From positions 1-64,000 of the forward strand of contig JANWJS010000015.1 of assembly GCA_025451845.1 (NCBI GenBank): 64,000 nucleotides of DNA, written 5' to 3'. Source of the DNA: Steroidobacteraceae bacterium. GTDB taxonomy: Bacteria; Pseudomonadota; Gammaproteobacteria; Steroidobacterales; Steroidobacteraceae. The number at the start of each line of letters is the position of its first letter. Within the stretch, counting starts at the first letter, position 1. The notes under the pieces were generated by a model that was given only the letters and a program-made list of their open reading frames with translations, searched no databases and was not told the origin of the DNA. Below are positions 1 to 8,420 of this stretch, piece by piece. The position numbers and the translations under genes are program-made.

Positions 1-92
1 ACGGCTGACGGCTGACGGAGCTTATGATAGCGCGCCGCCCGCCAATGATATGATGCGCGCCAGCTGCGGTAGGGCATCACCAGAGGCATCAC

Positions 93-698
93 ATGCTCGA
101 ATCCCGTCGTCACCTCAAGCACGCCGCATGGGTCGCCATGGCCGGCACGTTGCTGCTCCTCGGCGGCTGCGGCATCAATAACATCCCCACCTACAAGCAG
201 CAGGTCAATGCCTCCTGGAGCCAGGTATTGAACGAGTACCAGCGGCGCACCGACCTGATTCCGAACCTGGTGGCGACCGTCAAGGGGTACGCCGCCCACG
301 AGGCGAGCGTTCTCGAGTCAGTCACCGAAGCGCGAGCAAAGGTTACACAAACGCAGATTCCGTCGAACATCCTCACCAATCCGAAGGCGTTCCGGGCGTT
401 CGAGCAGAACCAGGCGACGCTGAGCGGCGCGCTGTCGCGCCTCATGGTCGTGACCGAGAACTACCCCAACCTCAAGGCCGACCAGACCTTCCTTACCCTG
501 CAGGCCCAGCTCGAGGGAACCGAGAACCGGATTGCCGTGGCGCGCCGCGACTACATCCTCGCGGTCCAGCAGTACGATACCGAGCTCACCACCATCCCCG
601 GCCGCTGGTATCACTCGATGTTCTACGGCAGCTATCAGCCGGTCCAGAACTTCACGATCTCGGAGCAGGCCCAGCAGGCTCCCCAGGTGAAGTTCTAG
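93..698 (+). CDS. lemA: LemA family lipoprotein
   Basis: A 201-residue protein of the usual LemA length. The N-terminus has a short basic stretch, a hydrophobic segment and a lipobox-like LLGGCG around residues 21-26, so it is probably a membrane-anchored lipoprotein rather than the plain signal-anchored form. The LemA core is recognisable: NASWSQVLNEYQRRTDLIPNL near residues 39-58, then coiled-coil-rich helices. The ATG is preceded by AGAGG at a suitable distance. It is followed 12 nt later by two TPM-domain genes, the common LemA-TPM-TPM arrangement. Its biochemical function is not established; a role in envelope quality control is only inferred from that association. Confidence 0.93.
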   Translation: MLESRRHLKHAAWVAMAGTLLLLGGCGINNIPTYKQQVNASWSQVLNEYQRRTDLIPNLVATVKGYAAHEASVLESVTEARAKVTQTQIPSNILTNPKAFRAFEQNQATLSGALSRLMVVTENYPNLKADQTFLTLQAQLEGTENRIAVARRDYILAVQQYDTELTTIPGRWYHSMFYGSYQPVQNFTISEQAQQAPQVKF

Positions 699-710
699 GC
701 GCAGGCCGCC

Positions 711-1541
711 GTGCGAGCAGCCGCAGCCGCATACGCATACGCAGCCCGCTGGCTGCTCGCCGCGTTACTCGTCATCGCAACGCTGCCCGCAGCCGCGGCG
801 CAGGGACCGCCCGATGCCGGCATGCCGCCCTTTCCCGCGCTCACGGGCCCGGTGGTAGACGACGCGCACCTGCTGCCCGAGGCCGCATTCAGCCAGCTCT
901 CGCAGAAGCTCGCGGCCTACTCCCGGCAAAACGGCACGCAACTCGTGGTGGTCACGCTGCCGACCCTCAACGGCTATCCCATCGAGTACTACGGCTATCA
1001 GCTGGGACGCCACTGGCGCATCGGGCAGAAGGGAAAGAACAACGGAGTGTTGCTCATAGTGGATGCGGGTGAGAAGCAGATGCGCATCGAGGTGGGCTAT
1101 GGCCTCGAAGGCACGCTGACGGACGCGCAGAGCATCCTGATCATTCACAACATCATCGCCCCCCGCTTTCGCCGAGGCGACTACGCCGGCGGCATCACCG
1201 CCGGAGCCGACGCCATTCTCGCGGTGCTGGGCGGCCACTATCAGGCGGTCCAACAGAAGCAGGTCCGCGAGCGCGGCGGCACCGGCTTCCTGATGTTCCT
1301 CATCATCATCTTCGTCCTCCTGCCGATGTTGCGGGCGATTCTCGGCCGCGGCGGTTGGGGAGGCCCCGGCCGTAGGGGAGGCGGCTGGCTCGGCTGGCTC
1401 CTCCTCGGCATGTTGAGCGGTGGTGGCCGCGGCGGCGGATTCGGCGGTGGCGGCTTCGGGGGTGGCGGCTTCGGGGGTGGCGGTGGCTTCTCCGGGGGCG
1501 GCGGATCCTTCGGGGGCGGCGGCGCCTCGGGAGGGTGGTAG
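711..1541 (+). CDS. TPM-domain (YgcG-like) membrane protein with Gly-rich tail
   Basis: 276 residues starting at GTG, just downstream of lemA. A signal peptide (about residues 1-30) precedes a TPM domain (about 40-175) with VVDDAHLL, GTQLVVVTLPTLNGYPIEYY and VGYGLEGTLTDAQS, as in YgcG-type proteins. A transmembrane segment follows near 195-210. The last 60 residues are almost pure Gly with Phe, Ser and Arg, typical of this family. The stop codon lies 2 nt before the next TPM gene, indicating an operon. A role in membrane-protein turnover has been suggested for related TPM proteins; here it is an inference from family and context. Confidence 0.9.
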   Translation: MRAAAAAYAYAARWLLAALLVIATLPAAAAQGPPDAGMPPFPALTGPVVDDAHLLPEAAFSQLSQKLAAYSRQNGTQLVVVTLPTLNGYPIEYYGYQLGRHWRIGQKGKNNGVLLIVDAGEKQMRIEVGYGLEGTLTDAQSILIIHNIIAPRFRRGDYAGGITAGADAILAVLGGHYQAVQQKQVRERGGTGFLMFLIIIFVLLPMLRAILGRGGWGGPGRRGGGWLGWLLLGMLSGGGRGGGFGGGGFGGGGFGGGGGFSGGGGSFGGGGASGGW

Positions 1542-1543
1542 GC

Positions 1544-2164
1544 ATGATCCGCTTCTCCGCGCAAGACAAGGCCCGCATCACCGCGGCGATCCACGCCGCG
1601 GAGAAGAACACGAGCGGCGAGTTCGTCGCGGTCGTTACGCGCGCCAGCGACCATTACCTGCTTCTGCCTCTCCTCTGGTCAGCGATACTCGCGCTGCTGT
1701 TTCCGGGTGCCTGCCTGCTCGCCGGAGCATCCGTCAGCTGGGTGCACCTTTATCAGATCCAACTGCTCATTTTCATCATACTGGCCGTCGTGCTCCTGTC
1801 CGTGCCGGGCCTTCATCTGAGACTCATCCCCCGGCACGTGAAACACGCGCACGCCAGCCGGCTCGCGCAAGCACAGTTCTACGCTCAGGGCGTGCAGCTC
1901 ACGCCGCACCACTCCGGGGTGCTGTTCTTCGTCTCGCTTGCGGAGCGCTACGTCGAGATCGTGGCCGACAAGGGAATCCACGAGAAACTCGGTGAAGCCC
2001 ATTGGCAGGGTATCATCGACAAATTCGTTACCCAGGTGCGCCGCGGCAAAGTGGTGGACGGTTTCGTGGATGCGATCGGTGTCTGCGGCGCCGCCATGGC
2101 GGAGCACTATCCGCCGGACCCCGCCGATACCAGTCAGCTCTCCGACGGCCTGATCGAGCTGTAG
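1544..2164 (+). CDS. TPM-domain membrane protein
   Basis: 206 residues from ATG 1544. This start has GGAGGG at good spacing, whereas a GTG nine bases upstream overlaps the previous gene and lacks a site. The N-terminus has the TPM start (AAEKNTSGEFVAVVTRASD); two hydrophobic segments (about 42-62 and 68-88) split it from the second part of the domain (SLAERYVEIVADKGIHEKLG). This is the second TPM partner of the LemA operon. It ends 17 nt before the converging aminotransferase gene. The family is clear; the molecular role is not known. Confidence 0.87.
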   Translation: MIRFSAQDKARITAAIHAAEKNTSGEFVAVVTRASDHYLLLPLLWSAILALLFPGACLLAGASVSWVHLYQIQLLIFIILAVVLLSVPGLHLRLIPRHVKHAHASRLAQAQFYAQGVQLTPHHSGVLFFVSLAERYVEIVADKGIHEKLGEAHWQGIIDKFVTQVRRGKVVDGFVDAIGVCGAAMAEHYPPDPADTSQLSDGLIEL

Positions 2165-2180
2165 CGGCCGGGCGGGCGGC

Positions 2181-3374
2181 TTACCCGACCACGTTCCCCA
2201 CCGCCTCCGCAAAGTATCCGATGTTGTCCATCCGTAATCCGGCGACGTTGATCCTGCTGTCGTCCATCATGTAGACGTGATGCCGCTCGCGCAGCTCACG
2301 GACTGCCTGCGGCTCGACGCCCAGGTAGGAGAACATCCCACGCTGGCGCGCGATGTAGCCGAAGTCTTTGTCGGGGCACGCAGCGGCGAGGCGTTGCACC
2401 GCCGCTGCACGCAGCTGTTGGATCCTGAGGCGCATTGCGGCGAGCTCGCTCTCCCATGACTTGCGCAGCCGCTCCTCCGTTAGGATCGCGTGCACGATGG
2501 CCGCCCCGTGGTCGGGCGGCATCGAGTAGAGGCCGCGTGCGATTCGCATGAGTTGACTGATGGCCGCATCGGCCGCGGCCTGCGTCGCGCTCAGCACGTG
2601 CAGCGCGCCAGTACGCTCGCGATAGAGGCCGAAATTCTTCGAGCACGACACCGCGACCAGCACTTCAGGCAGCTCCGCGCAGAAGAGCCGCGGGCCGTAG
2701 GCATCTTCCGCCACTCCCCTGCCCAGGCCCTGGTAGGCGATGTCGATGAAAGGCAGCAGCGAGCGCCGCTTCACCAAAGCCAACAGCTCGCGCCATTGGC
2801 CGTCTTCGAGGTCCGCGCCCGTCGGATTGTGGCAGGAGGCATGCAGCAACACTACGGAGCGCGGCGCCAGGCGATCGAGGCTACCGAGCATCGCCTCGAA
2901 AGCTACGCCGCCGGTTGCGGGGTCGAAGTAGGGGTAACGCTCGAGCCGCAGTCCGCAGTTCGAAAGCAGCGGCACGTGGTTGGCCCACGTGGGTGTGCTG
3001 ACATGTACGACCGCCTCAGGCGAGGCCCTGTGGATCAGCTCCGCGCCCAATCGCAGCGCGCCGCACCCGCCCGGCGCCTGAATCGTGCGCAGGCGGCCGG
3101 AAGCCGGAGCCGCATGTCCATGCCCCAGCACCAGCCTCTCCATCCCCTCGTTGAAACCCGCGTTGCCGACGGCCGCGACGTAGGTCTTGGTGGTCTGCCG
3201 TGCGAGCACCTCCCGCTCCGCCTCGCGGACTGCCTTCATGACCGGGGTCTCGCCGGCATCGTCGCGAAAGACGCCAACGCCCAGATCGACCTTGCGCGGG
3301 TCGGAATCCGCACGGAAGGCGGCCATTACGCCGAGAATGGGGTCCGGCTGCAGCCGGTCGAGATGCTCGAGCAC
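2181..3374 (-). CDS. Class I aspartate/aromatic aminotransferase
   Basis: A PLP-dependent transaminase of the AspC/TyrB type, 397 residues from GTG 3374, exactly the family length. That start is preceded by AAAGGAGA; the longer reading frame from 3428 has no site. Family motifs are present: VDLGVGVFRDDAG near the N-terminus, HASCHNPTGADL, and SCSKNFGLYRERTG with the PLP lysine at about residue 246. It transfers amino groups between Asp or aromatic amino acids and 2-oxoglutarate in the cytoplasm. I cannot separate AspC from TyrB specificity by eye. It is a single gene, with a strong hairpin (3446-3471) in its upstream region. Confidence 0.92.
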   Translation of the reverse strand: MLEHLDRLQPDPILGVMAAFRADSDPRKVDLGVGVFRDDAGETPVMKAVREAEREVLARQTTKTYVAAVGNAGFNEGMERLVLGHGHAAPASGRLRTIQAPGGCGALRLGAELIHRASPEAVVHVSTPTWANHVPLLSNCGLRLERYPYFDPATGGVAFEAMLGSLDRLAPRSVVLLHASCHNPTGADLEDGQWRELLALVKRRSLLPFIDIAYQGLGRGVAEDAYGPRLFCAELPEVLVAVSCSKNFGLYRERTGALHVLSATQAAADAAISQLMRIARGLYSMPPDHGAAIVHAILTEERLRKSWESELAAMRLRIQQLRAAAVQRLAAACPDKDFGYIARQRGMFSYLGVEPQAVRELRERHHVYMMDDSRINVAGLRMDNIGYFAEAVGNVVG

Positions 3375-3445
3375 GCGTGTCTCCTTTATTGGCGCAGACC
3401 GCTCCCGGCGATTTGCGCGGCCAGCCATTTTACTCGAGTCGCGCC

Positions 3446-3480
3446 GCGGGCCCAGGGCGGCCTGGGCCCGCTTTCTTATT
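3446..3480 (+). terminator. Strong hairpin with T-rich tail
   Basis: An 11-bp perfect inverted repeat, GCGGGCCCAGG (3446-3456) and CCTGGGCCCGC (3461-3471), with a 4-nt loop, followed on the plus strand by TTTCTTATTT. It looks like an intrinsic terminator on the plus strand, yet both flanking genes lie on the minus strand. On that strand it falls between the TetR-like gene and the aminotransferase, without a U-tract, so it could end the TetR-like transcript or stop antisense transcription. Confidence 0.55.
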
Positions 3481-3491
3481 TGCTTTCGCGC

Positions 3492-4160
3492 CTATTGGCT
3501 TTCGATCGGATGCGGCTCGGCCAGGGCCGCGAGCAGCAGCTCGACGAGCTCGCTGTCCCAGATCAGCTGCTCCGGGTCGGTGACGGCGACATCGGGCACC
3601 ATCAGGCTAGCGAGGATCAGCTCGCAGGCGCTGTCGGCATTGCGCCGGGCGAGCGAGCCATCGCATCTACCCTGCTCCAGCAGTCGCTTGAGCCGCGTGC
3701 GCACCATCATGTCGCGCTCGTGCAGGCGCCGCTGCAGCGCATCGGGCAGATTGCGCCCGCGGCGGAAGGAGAGCAGTGTCCCGAGGTCCCTGCGGGCCTG
3801 CAGTGCTGCGACCAGAAATGCCGCGACCTTGTCGAGGGCGCTGCCCGGCGCGGTCTCGGCGCGCAACAGGCTGTCGGCCAGCGCCTGCGCGGTACGCGCG
3901 TAGCACTGATCGGCGAGATCCGAGAGGTCGTCCAGCCATTCCGGGGCGGCCCCGAAGGGCTCACCGCCAGCCTCGAGGGCGATAGCCGGCCAGGGAATGC
4001 GGTGATCGCCCCGGCGCGCGATGAGGCGCGTCGCGGCAGCGACGATCTGTGATCGGGAAAGTGGGCGAGTCGCCAGTCTGCCGTCGGCAGGCGAACCTGA
4101 CTCGTCCTCCTCGTTGGAAGCCGGCTGGGAAGCGATCTTGGTGAAGTCGACCACGCTCAT
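3492..4160 (-). CDS. TetR-like transcriptional regulator
   Basis: 222 residues from ATG 4160, which has a perfect AGGAGG site six bases upstream. After a disordered, acidic N-terminal 40 residues there is a TetR-type helix-turn-helix region (SRSQIVAAATRLIARRGD, then a recognition-helix segment ending AIALEAGG). An all-helical ligand/dimer domain follows, with alternating Arg-rich and Leu-rich helices. The HTH is atypical: the residues after the turn are poorly conserved and a poly-acidic helix (WLDDLSDLADQCY) follows. Ligand and targets are unknown. It stands alone between opgH and the aminotransferase. Confidence 0.62.
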   Translation of the reverse strand: MSVVDFTKIASQPASNEEDESGSPADGRLATRPLSRSQIVAAATRLIARRGDHRIPWPAIALEAGGEPFGAAPEWLDDLSDLADQCYARTAQALADSLLRAETAPGSALDKVAAFLVAALQARRDLGTLLSFRRGRNLPDALQRRLHERDMMVRTRLKRLLEQGRCDGSLARRNADSACELILASLMVPDVAVTDPEQLIWDSELVELLLAALAEPHPIESQ

Positions 4161-4308
4161 CGGGGCCCTCCTGTCGCGGCTCAAGCAACGCGCATGCCAG
4201 CGGGCGAGCCCTATTCAGTTGGTAACTCCCTGCACGGGGACGCCCCGCGCGGCGCAGGCGTGGTGCACACGGCCGGCTGCATGCGCCATGCCGGTGCAAC
4301 AGTCGGAG

Positions 4309-6312
4309 TTAGGAAGGGGAGGTCGAGTTCGCACTCTTCCACCGCCCGATTCGCAGCGCGTCGCGGGGAGTCAGATAACGCGGCGGCTGCGCCTGCATGG
4401 GCAGCGGGACGCGCTCCGGCACGTCCAGCGGCGGCTCCGAGGCGCCGTTGGATCCGTTCGATGCGCCGTTACCTGAAGCGCCAACGTGCGCGAGCGCGGC
4501 GGGAACCAGCTCTGTGGCGCCGACCGCGCGGGCGCCCGGAGAGAGGCGCGCCTGCAGCGCAGCCAACTCCATCGGCGGGTCGGCCTCTTCCGGCGTGAGC
4601 AGCAGGCGATGCTTGCGCAGCCACAGCCCCGCCCCGGTATGGCTCGTCACGACCGTGAGCGGCACGGCCAGCACCATGCCTGCGAGCACCGGCAGCAGCC
4701 ACCAGATGTACCGCGGAGCGAACATGAGAATCACAGCGCCCCAAACCAGGCCGATCAAGAGGTGCCACTTGTGCCGCATCAGCGCCTCGAGCACGCCGAT
4801 GCCGCGATCGCCGCGCTCCTGCGAGTGCCAGACGACAGGCTTGCCCAGCAGCGTGGTCACGACGAAGGTCGTGTGGAAGAGCATCATCGCGGGCGCCAGC
4901 AGAATGCTGAAGATCTGCTCGATGCCCAGGCTCAGGAACAGCCGCGGACCACCGCCGAACCCGCGCCGCAGCCGCGCGTCCTTCAGCGCGAGCAGCGCGC
5001 CGAAGAACTTGGGCAGGAAGAGCACGGCCACCGTGATCGACAGCAGCGCCACGATCTCGCCGTCCCGGTACTGCGGCCAGGTCGGGAAGAGCGCGTAGGA
5101 GCCCGGCTTGAAATACTGATACCCGTGGACCGCGTCGAGGATGACAACGGTGGAGCTCAAGAGCAACACGAGCAGCCACAGCGGCGAGCTGGCATAAGAC
5201 AGCACACCGGTGATGAGGTGCACGCGGCTGAGCCAATGCAGCCCGCGCATCGGCAACAAGCCCAGATGTTGCAGGTTTCCTTGTGCCCAGCGGCGGTCGC
5301 GTGCCGCGTAGTCGATGACGTTGGAGGGGACCTCTTCCCAGCTGCCGCTGTCATCCGGTATCAGCCAGACCTGATATCCGGCGCGGCGCATGAAGGCGGC
5401 CTCCACGAAATCATGGCTCAGGATCTCGCCGCCGAGCGGCGGCGCCCCCCGCAGGCGCGGCAGGTCACAGAACGCGGCGAACGGTTTCAGGCGCAGGATC
5501 GCGTTGTGGCCCCAGTAGTTGCCTTCTCCCAGCTGCCACCAGGCGAGGCCGCTCGCGAGCATCGGGCTCGAAAGCCGCGCGGCAAACTGGATGATGCGCG
5601 CGAAGAAGGTCTCGCGGCCCGCCGGCAGCGGCAGCGCCTGAATGATGCCCGCCTGCGGGTTCGCATCCATGAGTCTGGCCAGCCTGACCAGCGCCTCTCC
5701 TGACATGACGCTGTCGGCGTCCAGCACCACGGCGTAGTCGTAGGCCCCTCCCCAGGCACGCACGAAGTCGGCGATGTTGCCGGCCTTGCGGCCCGCATTC
5801 TCCGGCCGCCGGCGATAGAAGATCCGGCCGCGGGCATGATGGCGCGCGGTGAGCTCGCGCCAGGCAGCCTCTTCTGCCGCCGCGATATCGAGCTTGCGCG
5901 TGTCGGAAAGGATGAAGAGATCGAAAGCGCCCTGCTCGGGCAGCCGCGCGAGCGAGGACCATATGACATCGAGGCCAGCCGTGACGCGGTCCGTATCCTC
6001 ATTGTAGATCGGCATGATGATCGCGGTGCGGCCGGCGAGCGGCCGGCCGGCGAGCTCCTGCGGCTGGAGCGCGACCGGATCTCCGCCCCGCAGCCGCACC
6101 ACGAGCCCGGCGACTGCCGTCCAGAAGGCGCCCGTGATCCAGACAAAGAGCACGTAAAAGAGCACCAGACCCGCCCGCTTGAGACCGGTCAAGCCATTGG
6201 CGGCGAGGATGTCACCCATCATCCCGGTCGCAGCCCCGGCCGTGAGCAGCGTCAATGCGAAGAATAGCGCCCGGCGCCAGCGCGCCGCGCGGCGTACTCG
6301 ACGGGCGTCCAC
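4309..6312 (-). CDS. opgH: Glucans biosynthesis glucosyltransferase H
   Basis: Inner-membrane GT2 glucosyltransferase that polymerises the glucan backbone of osmoregulated periplasmic glucans. The 667-residue product starts at GTG 6312, with GGGAG seven bases upstream and just after the opgG stop; a GTG 24 nt earlier would overlap opgG. Transmembrane segments near residues 15-70 precede the catalytic domain (AIIMPIYNEDTDRV, VVLDADSVMSGE with the DxD pair, and a DRRWAQGN version of the QxxRW motif). C-terminal membrane segments follow. It is shorter than E. coli OpgH (847), lacking part of the long N-terminal tail. It forms an operon with opgG. Confidence 0.95.
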   Translation of the reverse strand: MDARRVRRAARWRRALFFALTLLTAGAATGMMGDILAANGLTGLKRAGLVLFYVLFVWITGAFWTAVAGLVVRLRGGDPVALQPQELAGRPLAGRTAIIMPIYNEDTDRVTAGLDVIWSSLARLPEQGAFDLFILSDTRKLDIAAAEEAAWRELTARHHARGRIFYRRRPENAGRKAGNIADFVRAWGGAYDYAVVLDADSVMSGEALVRLARLMDANPQAGIIQALPLPAGRETFFARIIQFAARLSSPMLASGLAWWQLGEGNYWGHNAILRLKPFAAFCDLPRLRGAPPLGGEILSHDFVEAAFMRRAGYQVWLIPDDSGSWEEVPSNVIDYAARDRRWAQGNLQHLGLLPMRGLHWLSRVHLITGVLSYASSPLWLLVLLLSSTVVILDAVHGYQYFKPGSYALFPTWPQYRDGEIVALLSITVAVLFLPKFFGALLALKDARLRRGFGGGPRLFLSLGIEQIFSILLAPAMMLFHTTFVVTTLLGKPVVWHSQERGDRGIGVLEALMRHKWHLLIGLVWGAVILMFAPRYIWWLLPVLAGMVLAVPLTVVTSHTGAGLWLRKHRLLLTPEEADPPMELAALQARLSPGARAVGATELVPAALAHVGASGNGASNGSNGASEPPLDVPERVPLPMQAQPPRYLTPRDALRIGRWKSANSTSPS

Positions 6313-6314
6313 TG

Positions 6315-7985
6315 CTAGGCTCCCGAAGGTATCCACTGATCAGTCCACGTCTCGGTCAAAGCCTCACCGTACAAGTCCAGATAACAGCGCAAATCGACCG
6401 GCTGGTCGCCCCCGGGTTTCACCTGTATCGCCACGCGCCAGACACCGTTCTCGGGCAATCGCTGGACGGTCACCCGATTGATCGTGGCGCCATCCGCCGA
6501 CACGTCCGCATGCACTGGCTGCGATGACAACAGAGAATCGAGGTCGCCGCCGGTGAAATCAATGAGAACAAGCCGCATGCCTGACACGGGGGTGGTGCCG
6601 TTCAGGACCGGTCCGAACCGTGTGGCGAGCACCCTGCCTCCCGGGGGCCAGCGGCCGCCGGAGCTCATATAGGCCGACATCAAATACGAGAACCGGATCG
6701 GCGCGTGCGGCACCACCTGCGCGCTGGGCACCCAGTACGCGTCGATATTCTCGTGTATTTCCTCGTCGCTCGGGATCTCGACGAGCTCGATCCCGCCCTT
6801 GCCCCAATTGCCGAGCGGCTGGATCCAGTAGCTCGGACGCCGCTCGAACTGGGATTCCGGGTCCTGGTAGTCGGCGAAGTCCCGGTCGCGCTGGATGAGC
6901 CCGAAACCTTTGGGGTTCTCATCCATGAAGCGGTTGACCTGAAGCTTCCCTGGATTGTCGAGCGGTCGCCACAGCCATTCACCCGTGCCGGTCTGCATCA
7001 TGAGGCCGTCGCTATCATGCACCTCCGGCCGCCAGTCATCGAACGGCCGTCCCTCGGAGTTCTCGCCATAGAGGAACATGGACGTCAGGGGTGCGACTCC
7101 CAGCTTATCCACGCTTCCCCGCGGGTAAAGCTCTGCCGTGACCTGGACCTGGGTAACGGTGCCCGGGCGCACGTCGAACTGGTAGGCCCCGCTAATATTG
7201 GGGCTGTCCAGGAGCGCATAAATCGTCATCGTCCGCCCGTGGGGCTCCGGCCGGACCAGGTAGAAATCGGTAAAATAAGGGAATTCTTCCCCCGCCGGGG
7301 TGGCCGTATCGATGGCGAGACCCCGTGCCGAGACACCGTATCCCTCGTTGCGCCCGAGTGCCCGAAAATAGGAGGCACCCAGAAAAGCGATCACCTCGTC
7401 CTTGTAGCCCGGCGAATTCAAGGGGTAGTGCACGCGCAGGCCCGCGAACCCGAGATTGGCGGGTAATGGGACTCGAGGCACGTCGCCCCCGAAGTAGAAC
7501 ATGGACGGGCTATAGGCCACCGGTCGCACGCCGGACGGCAGCACCTCGTAAATGTTCACCCGTCGGTCGAAATTGAAGCCTCGATGGAAAAATTGCACTT
7601 CGAAGCTCGACTGGCCGCGCCACAGCGCTGACGCCGGCCGGAATTGGATCTCGCTGTACTGCTCATACGAGAGTGTCGCGAGCTCCCGCGGCAGCGGCGT
7701 CGACCGGATGTGGTACGGCCGAGCGGCCCGCGCCTGAGCAAGCCGCTGCACCGTGGCGAAGGTGAATGTCGGGGCCGGCGGCTGGGGCGGCTGCTGCGCC
7801 TGCTGCTGCGGCGGCAGGTGTGCCCGCTGGGGATGCTTCGCCCGGCGCGCCCGCGGCGGGTGCTTGGATCGATGCGCCTGCTGCGGGTGCGGCGGCGCGG
7901 TGCTGGCGGTCTGGCCCATCGCGGACGTCAGCAAGAGAAGCGCGATTGCGGCGGCGGCCAGCTGCGTTCGATGAATCGATGACAC
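6315..7985 (-). CDS. opgG: Glucans biosynthesis protein G (periplasmic)
   Basis: Periplasmic OpgG/MdoG needed for periplasmic glucan synthesis. The product is 556 residues from GTG 7985, preceded by GGGGAG; an upstream TTG (8012) is possible. A Sec-type signal (about residues 7-25) is followed by an unusual low-complexity linker rich in His, Pro, Gln, Arg and Lys (about 30-75). The MdoG core then runs to the end: LSYEQYSEIQFRP, FYLVRPEP, EWLWRPL and DYQDPESQFERRPSYWIQPL. No twin-arginine signal is visible, which favours OpgG over OpgD. The stop lies 2 nt before the chosen opgH start, so translation is probably coupled. Confidence 0.94.
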   Translation of the reverse strand: MSSIHRTQLAAAAIALLLLTSAMGQTASTAPPHPQQAHRSKHPPRARRAKHPQRAHLPPQQQAQQPPQPPAPTFTFATVQRLAQARAARPYHIRSTPLPRELATLSYEQYSEIQFRPASALWRGQSSFEVQFFHRGFNFDRRVNIYEVLPSGVRPVAYSPSMFYFGGDVPRVPLPANLGFAGLRVHYPLNSPGYKDEVIAFLGASYFRALGRNEGYGVSARGLAIDTATPAGEEFPYFTDFYLVRPEPHGRTMTIYALLDSPNISGAYQFDVRPGTVTQVQVTAELYPRGSVDKLGVAPLTSMFLYGENSEGRPFDDWRPEVHDSDGLMMQTGTGEWLWRPLDNPGKLQVNRFMDENPKGFGLIQRDRDFADYQDPESQFERRPSYWIQPLGNWGKGGIELVEIPSDEEIHENIDAYWVPSAQVVPHAPIRFSYLMSAYMSSGGRWPPGGRVLATRFGPVLNGTTPVSGMRLVLIDFTGGDLDSLLSSQPVHADVSADGATINRVTVQRLPENGVWRVAIQVKPGGDQPVDLRCYLDLYGEALTETWTDQWIPSGA

Positions 7986-8420
7986 CAATGCTCCCCGGGC
8001 AGTTCGGCTCAAACGGTCCGCTCATACCGCGCCCGGTCTTCGCGGCACAAACAGAGCCCCGCTGTCGCCATCGAGCGACAGTCCGGTAGCTCTGCCCTGG
8101 TGAAATCCGGAGGGATTCTCGCAGTACAGCTCATTTGTCGTGTCTGAAAAACCTGTCGGACGGGACTGACGCCAAAGGGAAATTATGACATTAGCGCCGG
8201 TCGCGGCGCTCGTGCGAGAGAGAGGCCACACGAAACCCGGGCCGACGCACCCGATTGGGAGGCGCAGGCGCGCCGGCGCACCGGACTGGTGCAATCGCCG
8301 TCGAATCAAGCGCCTGATCCTTTACAAGCTTTTGATTCGTAAAGGGAAACTAACTTGGCATGGGGGATGCTTGGCCTGCGCGCCCACCGACATCATTCGG
8401 CAGACAAGAGGGGTCCCCCA
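7986..8420. other. Intergenic region between opgG and porin (divergent)
   Basis: 435 bases between divergent genes. No convincing coding sequence: the minus-strand frame at 8022-8309 has no recognisable motif. The promoters of opgGH and of the porin should lie here. The only clear structure I see is the nested inverted repeat at 8302-8345. Confidence 0.6.
8302..8345. promoter_or_regulatory. Nested inverted repeats upstream of porin
   Basis: CGAATCAAGC (8302-8311) can pair with GCTTTTGATTCG (8328-8339), with a two-base bulge. A second pair, CCTTTAC (8319-8325) with GTAAAGG (8339-8345), partly overlaps it, so the two structures are mutually exclusive. It lies about 75 nt before the porin ATG, in the region expected for the promoter or 5' leader. 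An operator or a leader switch is possible; neither is shown. Confidence 0.4.

Noticed and set aside
1-18. Short tandem ACGGCTG repeat at the window start
   Set aside because: Only about two and a half units of 7 nt; too short to support a repeat element, and context is cut off by the window edge.
1420-1995. ORF overlapping the two TPM genes in another frame
   Set aside because: Ala/Arg/Ser low-complexity frame of the Gly-rich coding region; no initiation signals.
2490-4052. Long plus-strand ORF (520 codons) opposite the aminotransferase and TetR-like genes
   Set aside because: Shadow frame in high-GC DNA: no domains, odd Arg/Gln-rich composition, and it lies antisense to two clearly recognised genes.
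8022-8309. Minus-strand ORF (95 codons) between opgG and the porin
   Set aside because: No Shine-Dalgarno-supported start, no homology that I recognise, and it overlaps the expected promoter region.
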